A stretch of 24,772 nucleotides of DNA from GYS-P2D sp964522505 (GCA_964522505.1 CAZFWJ010000051.1:1-24772); one strand, 5' to 3'. Numbered from the stretch's first letter, positions 16,691 to 23,936 are shown. Program-made: numbers and translations. Notes: a model not told the origin generated them from the letters alone.

Positions 16691-18283
16691 TTATGTTCTG
16701 CTTATTAATATATCTGGATTCATTATCCAGGCTGGGTCAAGCCTATCCTTTATAGCGCTAAGAGATGCGGCGAAAATTTCACTTCTCTGCTTCTCATAGT
16801 ATGGTTGATGATCTCGACCAACAGCATGATGATGAGTAATGGTACCTCCTAATTCGATAATTTTATCAGATACTATTTTCTTGATTTGATTCCATTGTTC
16901 AATCTCTCGGCCTGTTTGCCCTTTAGCCATAATCGTATAATACGGTGCCGGGCCATCAGGATATAGATGAGTAAATCTGCAAGTAATAATACCCCCACCA
17001 CAGATTCGCTTTATCGCATCGTTAGCCGCATCGATAATGCCCTCGTGAAAAGCTTCAAACTGATCCCATGTTACGGCCGTTTCAAAAGTCTCCATAATAC
17101 ATCCTAACCGTACAAACTCATCTCTGAGGTATGGAGCCTGAAGAAAAGACTTCTTCCATCTATCAGCAGCCTGATCTCTTTTATCAGACTTCTCTTTTAG
17201 GGTGTACTGCCCACCATGTCGCCTACAGATATCAAGTCCTTCTATCATTAGTGGCTGTACGTTATGGTTATGAGATTCAAATCCCAAGATGACTATGTGA
17301 TGCTTCCCATCGCCTAATCCATTTGACAGAGCTTCTACCCGATCAATTAACCTGGCATTAGTGGGATTGAGCCCCGATTGAGCTAACGAGCGACAAGCCT
17401 CTACAGCATCATACCATTCTATGAAAGAGATGGTCTGCGCTGATTTATATCTAGGTATGTGTTGCAGCCTTACCCACGCTTCTGTTATGATTCCAAAAAT
17501 GCCTTCTGATCCTGTCATCAGGCGCTCTTCACTCGGTCCTGCACCAGATCCAGGGAGACGTCGAGATTGCATAATACCCTGAGGAGTAACCATCCTAATC
17601 GACTGTACAAACTCATCAATATGAGTAAATAATGTTGCATAGTGCCCTCCTGATCTCGTTGCAATCCACCCACCTAAGGTTGAAAACTCGAAGCTCTGTG
17701 GGAAGTGACGCATGGTTAGGCCATACTCCTTAAGGCCTCTGTCCAATTCGGGGCCAAATATCCCGGCTTGGATACGTGCCGAACGACTCTCGACATTGAC
17801 TTCAAGTATCTTATTAAAGTGCTTCATATCAACCGATATTACTGCACTATATCTTTGGTCAGTAGTGGGCTCCACTCCTCCAACTACTGAAGATCCCCCA
17901 CCAAAAGGAATGAGACTTACATCATGCGTAGCGGCAAATTCCATTAAGGACAATATTTGCTCTTCCGTAGTCGGATAAGCCACATAGTCAGGTGGATTAT
18001 CATACTTACCATGTAACCCTCTCCATACATCACGATATGATTTGCCATAACTATGAGATGCTCTATCAAATGCTTCTACAGTACAAAACTCCATGTAAGC
18101 TTCAGGTAGCGTAATTCTCGGGGCTCTTAAGTCAAGCTCCTCAAGCACTGGAGCAGTCAAATCAGAGAATTCCTCAATGCCCAGTACCATCTGTAGCATT
18201 GACTTAAATTGCTTTACTGATGATGGGTCCAGTTCATAGTCTTCATATCCCCATCCCCAGAAATTGCGTTTTCTATTATTCAT
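16691..18283 (-). CDS. FAD-binding oxidase, alkyl-DHAP synthase (AGPS)-like
   Basis: A 530-residue flavoenzyme with a PCMH-type FAD-binding domain (about residues 95-275) and a C-terminal FAD-oxidase domain. FAD contacts appear in PFGGGSSVVGG (126-136), FSTLGGWIATRSGGHYA (200-216) and TGSEGIFGIITEAW (257-270). Similarity to alkyldihydroxyacetonephosphate synthase is marked: the N-terminal FWGWGYED, the METFETAVTWD segment, and the triple histidine 484-486 (THHHAVG), which corresponds to the HHH motif of that enzyme. AGPS makes the ether bond of ether lipids, but many bacterial relatives are lactate- or glycolate-type dehydrogenases, so the reaction is uncertain. There is no signal or membrane helix. 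It is the first gene of the operon with the GMC oxidoreductase and subunit 3, an unusual pairing. Confidence 0.88.
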   Translation of the reverse strand: MNNRKRNFWGWGYEDYELDPSSVKQFKSMLQMVLGIEEFSDLTAPVLEELDLRAPRITLPEAYMEFCTVEAFDRASHSYGKSYRDVWRGLHGKYDNPPDYVAYPTTEEQILSLMEFAATHDVSLIPFGGGSSVVGGVEPTTDQRYSAVISVDMKHFNKILEVNVESRSARIQAGIFGPELDRGLKEYGLTMRHFPQSFEFSTLGGWIATRSGGHYATLFTHIDEFVQSIRMVTPQGIMQSRRLPGSGAGPSEERLMTGSEGIFGIITEAWVRLQHIPRYKSAQTISFIEWYDAVEACRSLAQSGLNPTNARLIDRVEALSNGLGDGKHHIVILGFESHNHNVQPLMIEGLDICRRHGGQYTLKEKSDKRDQAADRWKKSFLQAPYLRDEFVRLGCIMETFETAVTWDQFEAFHEGIIDAANDAIKRICGGGIITCRFTHLYPDGPAPYYTIMAKGQTGREIEQWNQIKKIVSDKIIELGGTITHHHAVGRDHQPYYEKQRSEIFAASLSAIKDRLDPAWIMNPDILISRT

Positions 18284-18379
18284 ACGGCCAGTTATCTCCC
18301 TTAAAGTACGTATTCTGTCTGATCCTGAGATTACGTAGTTCCTTATTAGGACTAATTATCAGCAGATGAATTGGCGATT

Positions 18380-18484
18380 TTAGAAGATTGCTGCAGCTAC
18401 CAACACACCTACATATGCAGACACTGTAGTTACTAAAATTACTAATCTTACATAGTGATCTAATTTGGTTGTAATCTTTTTCAT
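18380..18484 (-). CDS. Possible 34-residue single-helix membrane peptide
   Basis: From ATG 18482-18484 an open frame encodes a basic N-terminus (MKKITTKLDHYVR) followed by one strongly hydrophobic helix (about residues 13-34) ending at the C-terminus. The frame runs farther upstream as a 67-codon ORF, but the extra part is hydrophilic and unconvincing. The A-rich leader just before the ATG (ACTAATAAAATG) resembles translation starts in Bacteroidota. A minus-strand CACATTTG with TTG 20 bases before it, about 40 bases upstream, could be a promoter. It lies between the FAD oxidase operon and the ddl gene. No family is recognised. It may be a genuine small protein or a chance ORF. Confidence 0.4.
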   Translation of the reverse strand: MKKITTKLDHYVRLVILVTTVSAYVGVLVAAAIF

Positions 18485-18683
18485 TTTATTAGTTTTTAAT
18501 TTTGAATACACAACAAATGTGTGCTCAACACCGCCTTTTTGCAATTTTTGACGACTGTTGCTCGGATTTTCTCGATTATCCAAGCAAATTTTCGATTTGT
18601 GCGATTGGGAATGAAGAATTAAAAGTCATCACATATTATTAATTCGTAATATAATCTCACCTTTGATCATTGATTAGTGCAAT

Positions 18684-19778
18684 ATGAGCAAGTTAAAGGT
18701 AGCCGTCATCTATGGCGGGCGATCTACAGAACATCAGATTTCTATTCTCTCGGCTAAGAACATCGTCAACTCGATGCCTAAGGATAAGTATGAACCAATC
18801 CTCATTGGAATAGATAAGAGTGGCCGCTGGTTACTTCAGGATGATTCTCTTGAGCTATTAGACACCTCTGATCCTAAAACTGTGAGCCTCTCCGACAACA
18901 AAGACACTTTGCTTCTCTCACAAAATACTGATGATCACCGAATCTTCAACGCAAGCTCTGGGGAGGGACTATCACAGATAGATGTGATCTTCCCTGTTCT
19001 TCATGGTATGTATGGTGAGGACGGGGCAATACAAGGTTTCGCCAAGCTTGCAAACATACCTTGTGTGGGTCCAGGAATCTTAGGTTCTGCAATTGGAATG
19101 GACAAAGAAGTGATGAAACGCTTACTCAGAGATGCAGGCATAAAGAATGCTCCTTTTATTACGCTCAGAAGATATAACCGCACAGCATATAATTACGAGA
19201 TCGTATCAGAACAACTCGGTGAAGAATTGTTCGTAAAGCCCGTTAACTTAGGTTCCTCTGTTGGCGTATCATATGTTCAAAATGAAGAGCAATATGAGAA
19301 GGCTGTGGCGCATGCCTTTCTCTATGATAACAAGGTCATCATAGAAAGCAAGATCTCTGGTCGCGAAATAGAGTGCGCGGTCTTAGGCAATGATGATCCT
19401 ATTGCCTCTATACCCGGTGAAGTAATTCCTCAAAGTGACTTTTATTCATACGAGAGTAAATACCTGGATGAAAAAGGCGCTAAACTAGCCGTTCCAGCAG
19501 AGCTCACAGAGCAACAGATAGAGGCTATAAAAGAAACGGCAATCGACACTTACAGATGTCTCGAATGTAGTGGTATGGCACGAGTCGATATGTTTATGTT
19601 AGATAACGACGATCTTTATATTAATGAGATTAACACTATACCTGGATTTACAGATATCAGCATGTACCCTACGCTATGGAAAATTTCAGGAATTTCTAAT
19701 GAGGCGTTAATTGATCGCTTGATCCAACTAGCCATTGAAGAACAACAAGCTCAGAACTCACTTAAATTGGAGCAATAA
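18684..19778 (+). CDS. ddl: D-alanine--D-alanine ligase
   Basis: A 364-residue ATP-grasp ligase that joins two D-alanines for the peptidoglycan stem peptide. Motifs run from VIYGGRSTEHQIS (Glu16) through FPVLHGMYGEDGAIQG, GMDKEVMK, VKPVNLGSSVGVS (the ATP-binding part) and ARVDMF to NEINTIPGFT (magnesium and substrate). The omega-loop FYSYESKY has the tyrosine typical of true D-Ala-D-Ala ligases, rather than the lysine/histidine of D-Ala-D-Lac enzymes. Length and motif set are normal for the larger Ddl type. It is monocistronic on the plus strand. Its stop codon begins the A-tract that reads as the T-run of the opposite-strand terminator, and the downstream gene converges. Confidence 0.97.
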   Translation: MSKLKVAVIYGGRSTEHQISILSAKNIVNSMPKDKYEPILIGIDKSGRWLLQDDSLELLDTSDPKTVSLSDNKDTLLLSQNTDDHRIFNASSGEGLSQIDVIFPVLHGMYGEDGAIQGFAKLANIPCVGPGILGSAIGMDKEVMKRLLRDAGIKNAPFITLRRYNRTAYNYEIVSEQLGEELFVKPVNLGSSVGVSYVQNEEQYEKAVAHAFLYDNKVIIESKISGREIECAVLGNDDPIASIPGEVIPQSDFYSYESKYLDEKGAKLAVPAELTEQQIEAIKETAIDTYRCLECSGMARVDMFMLDNDDLYINEINTIPGFTDISMYPTLWKISGISNEALIDRLIQLAIEEQQAQNSLKLEQ

Positions 19779-19799
19779 AAAAACCTCCCGAAGGAGGCT
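19777..19799 (-). terminator. Rho-independent terminator of the GlmS-like gene (UUCG tetraloop)
   Basis: On the minus strand CCTCC, loop TTCG, GGAGG is followed directly by seven Ts. The C-TTCG-G closure gives a very stable tetraloop. It lies about 50 bases after the stop of the 19848-20516 gene. On the plus strand no T-run follows, so it chiefly serves the minus strand. It overlaps the last two bases of the ddl stop. Confidence 0.85.
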
Positions 19800-19847
19800 C
19801 AATATTATAAACTAAACAAAACATTATGCATTTAGGTGCTTGCTCTA

Positions 19848-20516
19848 TCAACTCAAATTCAGTCGATTTAATAGCAAGTCTTTAGAAGCAAACACATTGG
19901 GGACAACCCCATTCAGCTCCGTTCTAAGAATATTGAAGATGTTATTTTCAGGATCTATTATTTCCTTCTTTATCACACTTCTATACTCCATATTCAAGCG
20001 TTGTGATTCGCCATCAGTAAACTGACAAGTTCCATCATCAAAAATTTCCGCCATCATTCCATCCTCAAGACTTATCATTCTTTCGGTATAATTAAGTACG
20101 GAGGTAATCTCATTAGAAACTATGAAATCCGCTGCACTCAATCCGACATACAGATTCAATCCTTGATTTAAGCAGTAGTGCTTCTTACTCCACTCATTTG
20201 TCTCGTAGACGAAAGAATACTGTCCTTCAAGTATTTCTTTAACCATCTGTATGGCCTTCTTAGTTCTTTTTAGTTGAGTCGCTTTTATATACTCTACAAG
20301 ATCATGCACTAAGTGTGCAGGACTCTCAAAGTTTATTTCTACTCCCACTTCATTTAGAGCTTTGCTAAGTTCATCCTGATTGTCAATTACTCCACAGAAT
20401 GTAACAATTGTCTCATTCTTACGATATTTTTGGTTTTGCCTCAGATTGATTTTCGTTGCTCTCATCACGTTGGTTATTCTATTTATTAGACCCATTTGAC
20501 CTAGTGTTCCCCCCAT
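19848..20516 (-). CDS. Degenerate GlmS glutaminase-domain-like protein, no catalytic cysteine
   Basis: A 222-residue protein that aligns by eye with the glutaminase (class II amidotransferase) half of glucosamine-6-phosphate synthase, from about GlmS residue 65 to the end of that domain. Matches are TFCGVIDN (39-46) for GlmS VHNGIIEN, LEGQYSFVYE, the GLNLYVGLSAADFIVSNE block, NYTERMISLEDGMMAEI, and IKKEIIDPENNI (182-193) for KEIYEQPNAI. Everything needed for glutamine hydrolysis is gone: the N-terminal Cys, the HTRWATHG arginine, the oxyanion Asn (now Cys41), and the TDT aspartate (now SPA). The sugar isomerase domains are absent too. An in-frame TAA just upstream rules out a longer frame. 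The frame is intact and has its own terminator, so it is either a repurposed non-catalytic protein or a 5'-truncated relic; I cannot decide. Confidence 0.7.
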   Translation of the reverse strand: MGGTLGQMGLINRITNVMRATKINLRQNQKYRKNETIVTFCGVIDNQDELSKALNEVGVEINFESPAHLVHDLVEYIKATQLKRTKKAIQMVKEILEGQYSFVYETNEWSKKHYCLNQGLNLYVGLSAADFIVSNEITSVLNYTERMISLEDGMMAEIFDDGTCQFTDGESQRLNMEYRSVIKKEIIDPENNIFNILRTELNGVVPNVFASKDLLLNRLNLS

Positions 20517-20603
20517 AGGATATTCTTAAAGAGGCCAATTTTAACATACTTCATTTCTAAATACTATCCGACTACAGATCATATAGTAAATATTTATTAT
20601 ATG

Positions 20604-20611
20604 TATCTTTG
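20604..20611 (+). promoter_or_regulatory. Candidate -7 box (TATCTTTG) for the lipoprotein-rimM genes
   Basis: TATCTTTG matches the Bacteroidota TAnnTTTG box exactly and ends 9 bases before the lipoprotein ATG. No clear -33 TTTG lies at the expected distance. If used, the transcript would have a leader of only a few bases. Confidence 0.35.
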
Positions 20612-20620
20612 GTTTTCTAT

Positions 20621-21361
20621 ATGAGAAAGTATTTTTTGTTCTTTGTTGGTATTCTTTGGTTGGGTTGTGGTGGTGATGATTCCACGACAGGTCTTAGCGG
20701 CCCCAATTCTTCATCGTTCTTTCCAACCAATAATCTTATAAGAGAGTATCGGATGTTCAGAGTGGATATTTACAACGAAGGACAGACTCGGGATACATTT
20801 GATTATTTTTTGCGTGAAAGAATAATCGGTGCCGACCAAAATTCTCTAGGAGAAGAAATTACAATAATTGAGCAAGAGGAACGCATTGACCCGACACAAG
20901 AATGGAATGTAATAGGCAGAGTATCAGAGCAGGTTATTAATGGCCTGGCTATTCGTAATGAGGGAAATTTAAGTCAAGTAAAATTAATAGTCCCTCCTGA
21001 AGAAGATGTTTTATGGCAAAGTACTCAACGATTCGATCCGAGTATATTAATATCTATAGGAACTGATGAAATCGAATATTTCAAAGACTGGGAATCTCAA
21101 TATCTCGACCTCGATGCTAACTTTACTATCAATGATCTGTCTTTCGATAGAGTTATAAGTGTGCAGCAAGCAAATGCTCAAAATAGATTGCAATATCGTA
21201 CCAGTCAGGAACGCTACGCCGAAAACATAGGGTTGGTAAGTCGAGTTACTGGTGTATTCGATACTCAGTGCTTTGAGGATTGTGAGTCCATTCCTTGGGA
21301 GGACAAAGCAGGTGTGGGTCAAGTCATAATCCAATCGCTCATCAACTATAGTAATGAGTAA
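20621..21361 (+). CDS. Uncharacterised lipoprotein upstream of rimM
   Basis: A 246-residue predicted lipoprotein. I chose the ATG at 20621 because it opens a compact signal (MRKYFLFFVGILWLGC) with Cys16; a TTG start four codons upstream adds nothing. After the cysteine comes Gly-Gly-Asp-Asp, a pattern common in Bacteroidota lipoproteins and compatible with surface export. A Ser/Asn-rich linker leads to a beta-rich domain. Two cysteines near the end (TQCFEDCES) could pair. No family is recognised. The stop overlaps the rimM start by 8 bases (ATGAGTAA), so translation of rimM probably depends on it, an odd partnership of an envelope protein with a ribosome maturation factor. Confidence 0.85.
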   Translation: MRKYFLFFVGILWLGCGGDDSTTGLSGPNSSSFFPTNNLIREYRMFRVDIYNEGQTRDTFDYFLRERIIGADQNSLGEEITIIEQEERIDPTQEWNVIGRVSEQVINGLAIRNEGNLSQVKLIVPPEEDVLWQSTQRFDPSILISIGTDEIEYFKDWESQYLDLDANFTINDLSFDRVISVQQANAQNRLQYRTSQERYAENIGLVSRVTGVFDTQCFEDCESIPWEDKAGVGQVIIQSLINYSNE

Positions 21362-21887
21362 GTACAAGAGACTTTACAAGTCTAAATATACAACGGTTGG
21401 AATCATACGCCGATCTCATGGATATAAGGGTCATGGAAAAATTACAATTGACGATTCGTATTTAGAAGATTTTAAAAAGCAAAAATTCGTATTCATCGAG
21501 ATAGATGGATATAAAGTGCCCTTCCGAATAGAGGAAATTTCTGAGGATAGAGATATCATCATTAAGCTTGCAGGATGTGATAGCTCTGAAGAAATGAGTC
21601 GATATCAATTAAATGCTCTATATCTGCTGAGTGAGGACGTTGAGGTTGATGACAATGAGCCACTCTCTCAACCCAATAAACTCATTAGCATGGTTATTAT
21701 AGATCAGAGTGTAGGAGTAGTAATCGGAAACATCATCAGAGTAGATGATTATCCACAGCAAAAGATGGCCATAATCCTCGATGAAAATGGGAAAGAAGTT
21801 CTCATCCCATTACATGATAGTCTTATTGACAGCATATCAATAGAAGAACAAACTATATATATGAACCTACCAGAGGGATTACTCTAA
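21354..21887 (+). CDS. rimM: Ribosome maturation factor RimM
   Basis: A 177-residue protein matching RimM, which binds ribosomal protein S19 and helps mature the 30S head. The N-terminal domain has VGIIRRSHGYKGHGKI (residues 15-30), equivalent to the usual GxIxKxHGxxGE motif, and a beta-barrel to about residue 95. The C-terminal PRC-like barrel includes GKEVLIPLHDSLI and the terminal YMNLPEGLL, a typical RimM ending. The protein is rather divergent, but order and length fit. The usual neighbours rpsP and trmD are not in the window; instead rimM overlaps a lipoprotein gene by 8 bases. Its stop interlocks with that of the convergent nucleoside transporter (4-base overlap), leaving no room for a separate terminator. 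Confidence 0.9.
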   Translation: MSKYKRLYKSKYTTVGIIRRSHGYKGHGKITIDDSYLEDFKKQKFVFIEIDGYKVPFRIEEISEDRDIIIKLAGCDSSEEMSRYQLNALYLLSEDVEVDDNEPLSQPNKLISMVIIDQSVGVVIGNIIRVDDYPQQKMAIILDENGKEVLIPLHDSLIDSISIEEQTIYMNLPEGLL

Positions 21888-23167
21888 ATCAGGGCTCCAG
21901 CTATGCATCCTGTAAGCATAGTTGCTAAAGTCCCACCCACCAAAGCCTTAAAGCCCAATTCGGTTAGATCTTTTCTTGTCTTAGGTGCAATCGAACTGAT
22001 ACCTCCGATCTGAATTCCTACTGAGGCAAAATTTGCGAAGCCGCATAGCGCATATGCAGCAATGATAATAGATCGTTCTGATAGGATACCACTTCGCTTC
22101 ATATCCCCTAGAGTAGAATATGCAACGAACTCATTGAGAATAGTCTTCTCACCAAGGAGTTGTCCGATATACAAAACTTCATCACCTGCTATACCAATTA
22201 TCCAAGCTAATGGTGCAAACAGATAGCCGAGAAATAATTGTAAGCTCAATTTATCGTACTTACCCCCACTGAACTGCTGGATACTGTCATTGATCGCAAG
22301 GGAATTGCCTAAGAGCTCAAGTAGACTATTGGTGAGAAATATGATGGCCATAAAAGAAAATAACATTGCCGCTACATTAACTGCCAACTTTACTCCATCT
22401 GTTGTCCCTCTCGTAAGTGCATCAAGTGCATTAGAACCAACATCCGATTTGGGCACATCAAGTCCCCTATTCAATTGATGATCTTTCTGCTCAGGAACCA
22501 TAATCTTAGCAATCAGAAGCGCTGCTGGTGCTGAGATGACAGAAGCTATCAACAAGTGCATCCCAAACTCCTGTTTGGCAGCTAAATCATCGCCACCCAA
22601 TATGGATACGTATACTCCGAATACACTACCAGCAATAGTTGCCAATCCTCCGACCATTATCGTCATGATCTCTGAGCGAGTCATCCTTTCTAAATAGGGT
22701 TTGACCACTAACGGTGCTTCAGTTTGACCAATAAATACATTAGCCGCTGCAGCAAGGCTTTCAGGTCCACTTAGCCTCATAGTCTTATTCATCAACCAAG
22801 CAAAACCATAAACTACCTTCTGAAGAAGTCCAAAGTAATATGCTAATGAGGTAAGTGCAGAAAATAAAATGATTACTGGTAAAGCTGAAAAAACAAAACC
22901 ATAGGATAAATCAGTCGCTAGATCCCCAAATAAAAATGCTGCAGATTGTTCGGAGGCGTTAATCACTACAAGGAACACGTCAACAATTGCCTTAAAAAAA
23001 TCTCTGATAAATGGGATTTTTATCGCACCAAAAGCTAATACAAATTGTAGCAGTAAGCCTCCTATGACTACTCGCCATTTTATCGCTTTCTTATCTGTAC
23101 TAAACAGATAACACAAGCCGATAATAATAACAACACCAATTACTGCTCTTAGGGCATGCATAAGCAT
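21884..23167 (-). CDS. Concentrative nucleoside transporter (NupC/CNT family)
   Basis: A 427-residue inner-membrane protein with many hydrophobic helices, matching the CNT family, which imports nucleosides with sodium ions or protons. The nucleoside-binding motif GQTEAPL (residues 147-153) and the later GFANFASVGIQIGG (376-389) are both present and are the most conserved parts of the family. A hydrophilic loop lies around residues 225-245. Length agrees with bacterial members. It diverges from the uridine kinase gene with an 87-base gap, pointing to coordinated uptake and phosphorylation of nucleosides. Specificity (pyrimidine or purine) cannot be read with certainty, although the neighbour suggests uridine/cytidine. 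The 3' end overlaps the rimM stop by 4 bases. Two Met codons (1 and 3) are possible starts. Confidence 0.95.
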   Translation of the reverse strand: MLMHALRAVIGVVIIIGLCYLFSTDKKAIKWRVVIGGLLLQFVLAFGAIKIPFIRDFFKAIVDVFLVVINASEQSAAFLFGDLATDLSYGFVFSALPVIILFSALTSLAYYFGLLQKVVYGFAWLMNKTMRLSGPESLAAAANVFIGQTEAPLVVKPYLERMTRSEIMTIMVGGLATIAGSVFGVYVSILGGDDLAAKQEFGMHLLIASVISAPAALLIAKIMVPEQKDHQLNRGLDVPKSDVGSNALDALTRGTTDGVKLAVNVAAMLFSFMAIIFLTNSLLELLGNSLAINDSIQQFSGGKYDKLSLQLFLGYLFAPLAWIIGIAGDEVLYIGQLLGEKTILNEFVAYSTLGDMKRSGILSERSIIIAAYALCGFANFASVGIQIGGISSIAPKTRKDLTELGFKALVGGTLATMLTGCIAGALI

Positions 23168-23241
23168 GTCGAAATGTATTGCTTTTAATTGAAACTTCGC
23201 ACCAATACTCAGAAATATAGGCCACTGGTATTTCGCAGCGC

Positions 23242-23249
23242 TATATTTG
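23242..23249 (+). promoter_or_regulatory. Candidate -7 box (TATATTTG) for the uridine kinase gene
   Basis: TATATTTG fits TAnnTTTG exactly and ends 5 bases before the uridine kinase ATG. With the usual spacing the transcript would begin at or next to the start codon, that is, a leaderless mRNA. No convincing -33 element is seen. Confidence 0.35.
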
Positions 23250-23254
23250 GGTAT

Positions 23255-23875
23255 ATGAAACCTTATGTTATTGGTATCACGGGTCGCAGCGGATCAGGTA
23301 AGACAACTCTTGTAGATCTTCTTCTCAATAATTGTGGTCCTGATCATTTAAGTGTTCTTTCATTGGACGACTACTATAAGCCTCGTAAGGAGCAAAAATT
23401 AGATGATGAGGGATATTTCAATTTTGATCTTCCTGAATCTTTTGATCTTATTAAACTTCATTCAAACCTCATCTCACTACTATCGGGAGAAGATATTTCC
23501 ATTCCCTCGTATATATATAATTCTACAGAACGTCTAGAGGATAAGAAGATCGCCTCCCGTTCAGTCATCCTATTAGAAGGTCTATTCATAAATTACCTCC
23601 CAAAGATTAATGACCTCATTGACTATAACGTTTTTATAAGCTCGGACAAAGAAACCAGCTATAATCGAAGACTGTCGAGAGATATCCATGAGAGAAACTA
23701 TCAACAAATAGAAATAGAGCACAGGTTCTTTAGCCACGCTGAACCTGCCTATGTGCAACACATAAAAAACAACCAGGCACTTGCCGATTGTGTCCTTACT
23801 AGTAGTATGACCTTTACTGATGATCCCACATTCTATGAGCTAGTGACTCATATAAATGGATATATAAAAAAATAG
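23255..23875 (+). CDS. udk: Uridine kinase
   Basis: A 206-residue cytoplasmic P-loop kinase that phosphorylates uridine and cytidine in pyrimidine salvage. I chose ATG 23255 because it places the Walker A motif (GITGRSGSGKTT, residues 8-19) at the N-terminus as in the family; an upstream TTG would add 22 residues across the likely promoter. Other motifs: LSLDDYYKPR, FNFDLPESFD (substrate region), VILLEGLF, and the lid region YNRRLSRDIHERN. Length is typical. It diverges from the nucleoside transporter gene, making a salvage pair. The stop codon lies within the stem-loop terminator of the opposite-strand gene. Confidence 0.95.
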   Translation: MKPYVIGITGRSGSGKTTLVDLLLNNCGPDHLSVLSLDDYYKPRKEQKLDDEGYFNFDLPESFDLIKLHSNLISLLSGEDISIPSYIYNSTERLEDKKIASRSVILLEGLFINYLPKINDLIDYNVFISSDKETSYNRRLSRDIHERNYQQIEIEHRFFSHAEPAYVQHIKNNQALADCVLTSSMTFTDDPTFYELVTHINGYIKK

Positions 23876-23900
23876 GAGCACAATTGTTAATCGTACTCCT
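23866..23900 (-). terminator. Rho-independent terminator of the T9SS protein gene
   Basis: On the minus strand AGGAGTAC and GTGCTCCT form an 8-pair stem (one G-U) with an 11-base loop, then A and seven Ts. It begins 37 bases after the stop of the gene ending at 23937. The stem covers the udk stop codon. On the plus strand the same hairpin lacks a good T-run, so bidirectional use is doubtful. Confidence 0.8.
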
Positions 23901-23936
23901 GTATTCAAATTTTATTGAGGGTATTTCTTTAAAATA

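Noticed and set aside
18336..18354. Hairpin TAGT(T)CCT-TATT-AGGACTA between the FAD oxidase gene and the small peptide
   Set aside because: The stem has a bulge and no T-run on either strand, so it is not supported as a terminator.
18380..18583. Full 67-codon version of the small membrane peptide
   Set aside because: The first 33 residues are hydrophilic and unstructured and cover the likely promoter and leader; the internal ATG at 18484 is a better start.
20517..20608. Missing N-terminal part of a full GlmS upstream of the GlmS-like frame, split by a frameshift
   Set aside because: I read the upstream bases in all minus-strand frames; none encodes an MCGIVG-like start, and only a 17-codon chance frame is present.
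21047..21367. 106-codon minus-strand frame opposite the lipoprotein gene
   Set aside because: The plus-strand lipoprotein has a signal, lipobox and coupling to rimM; the antisense frame has none of these.
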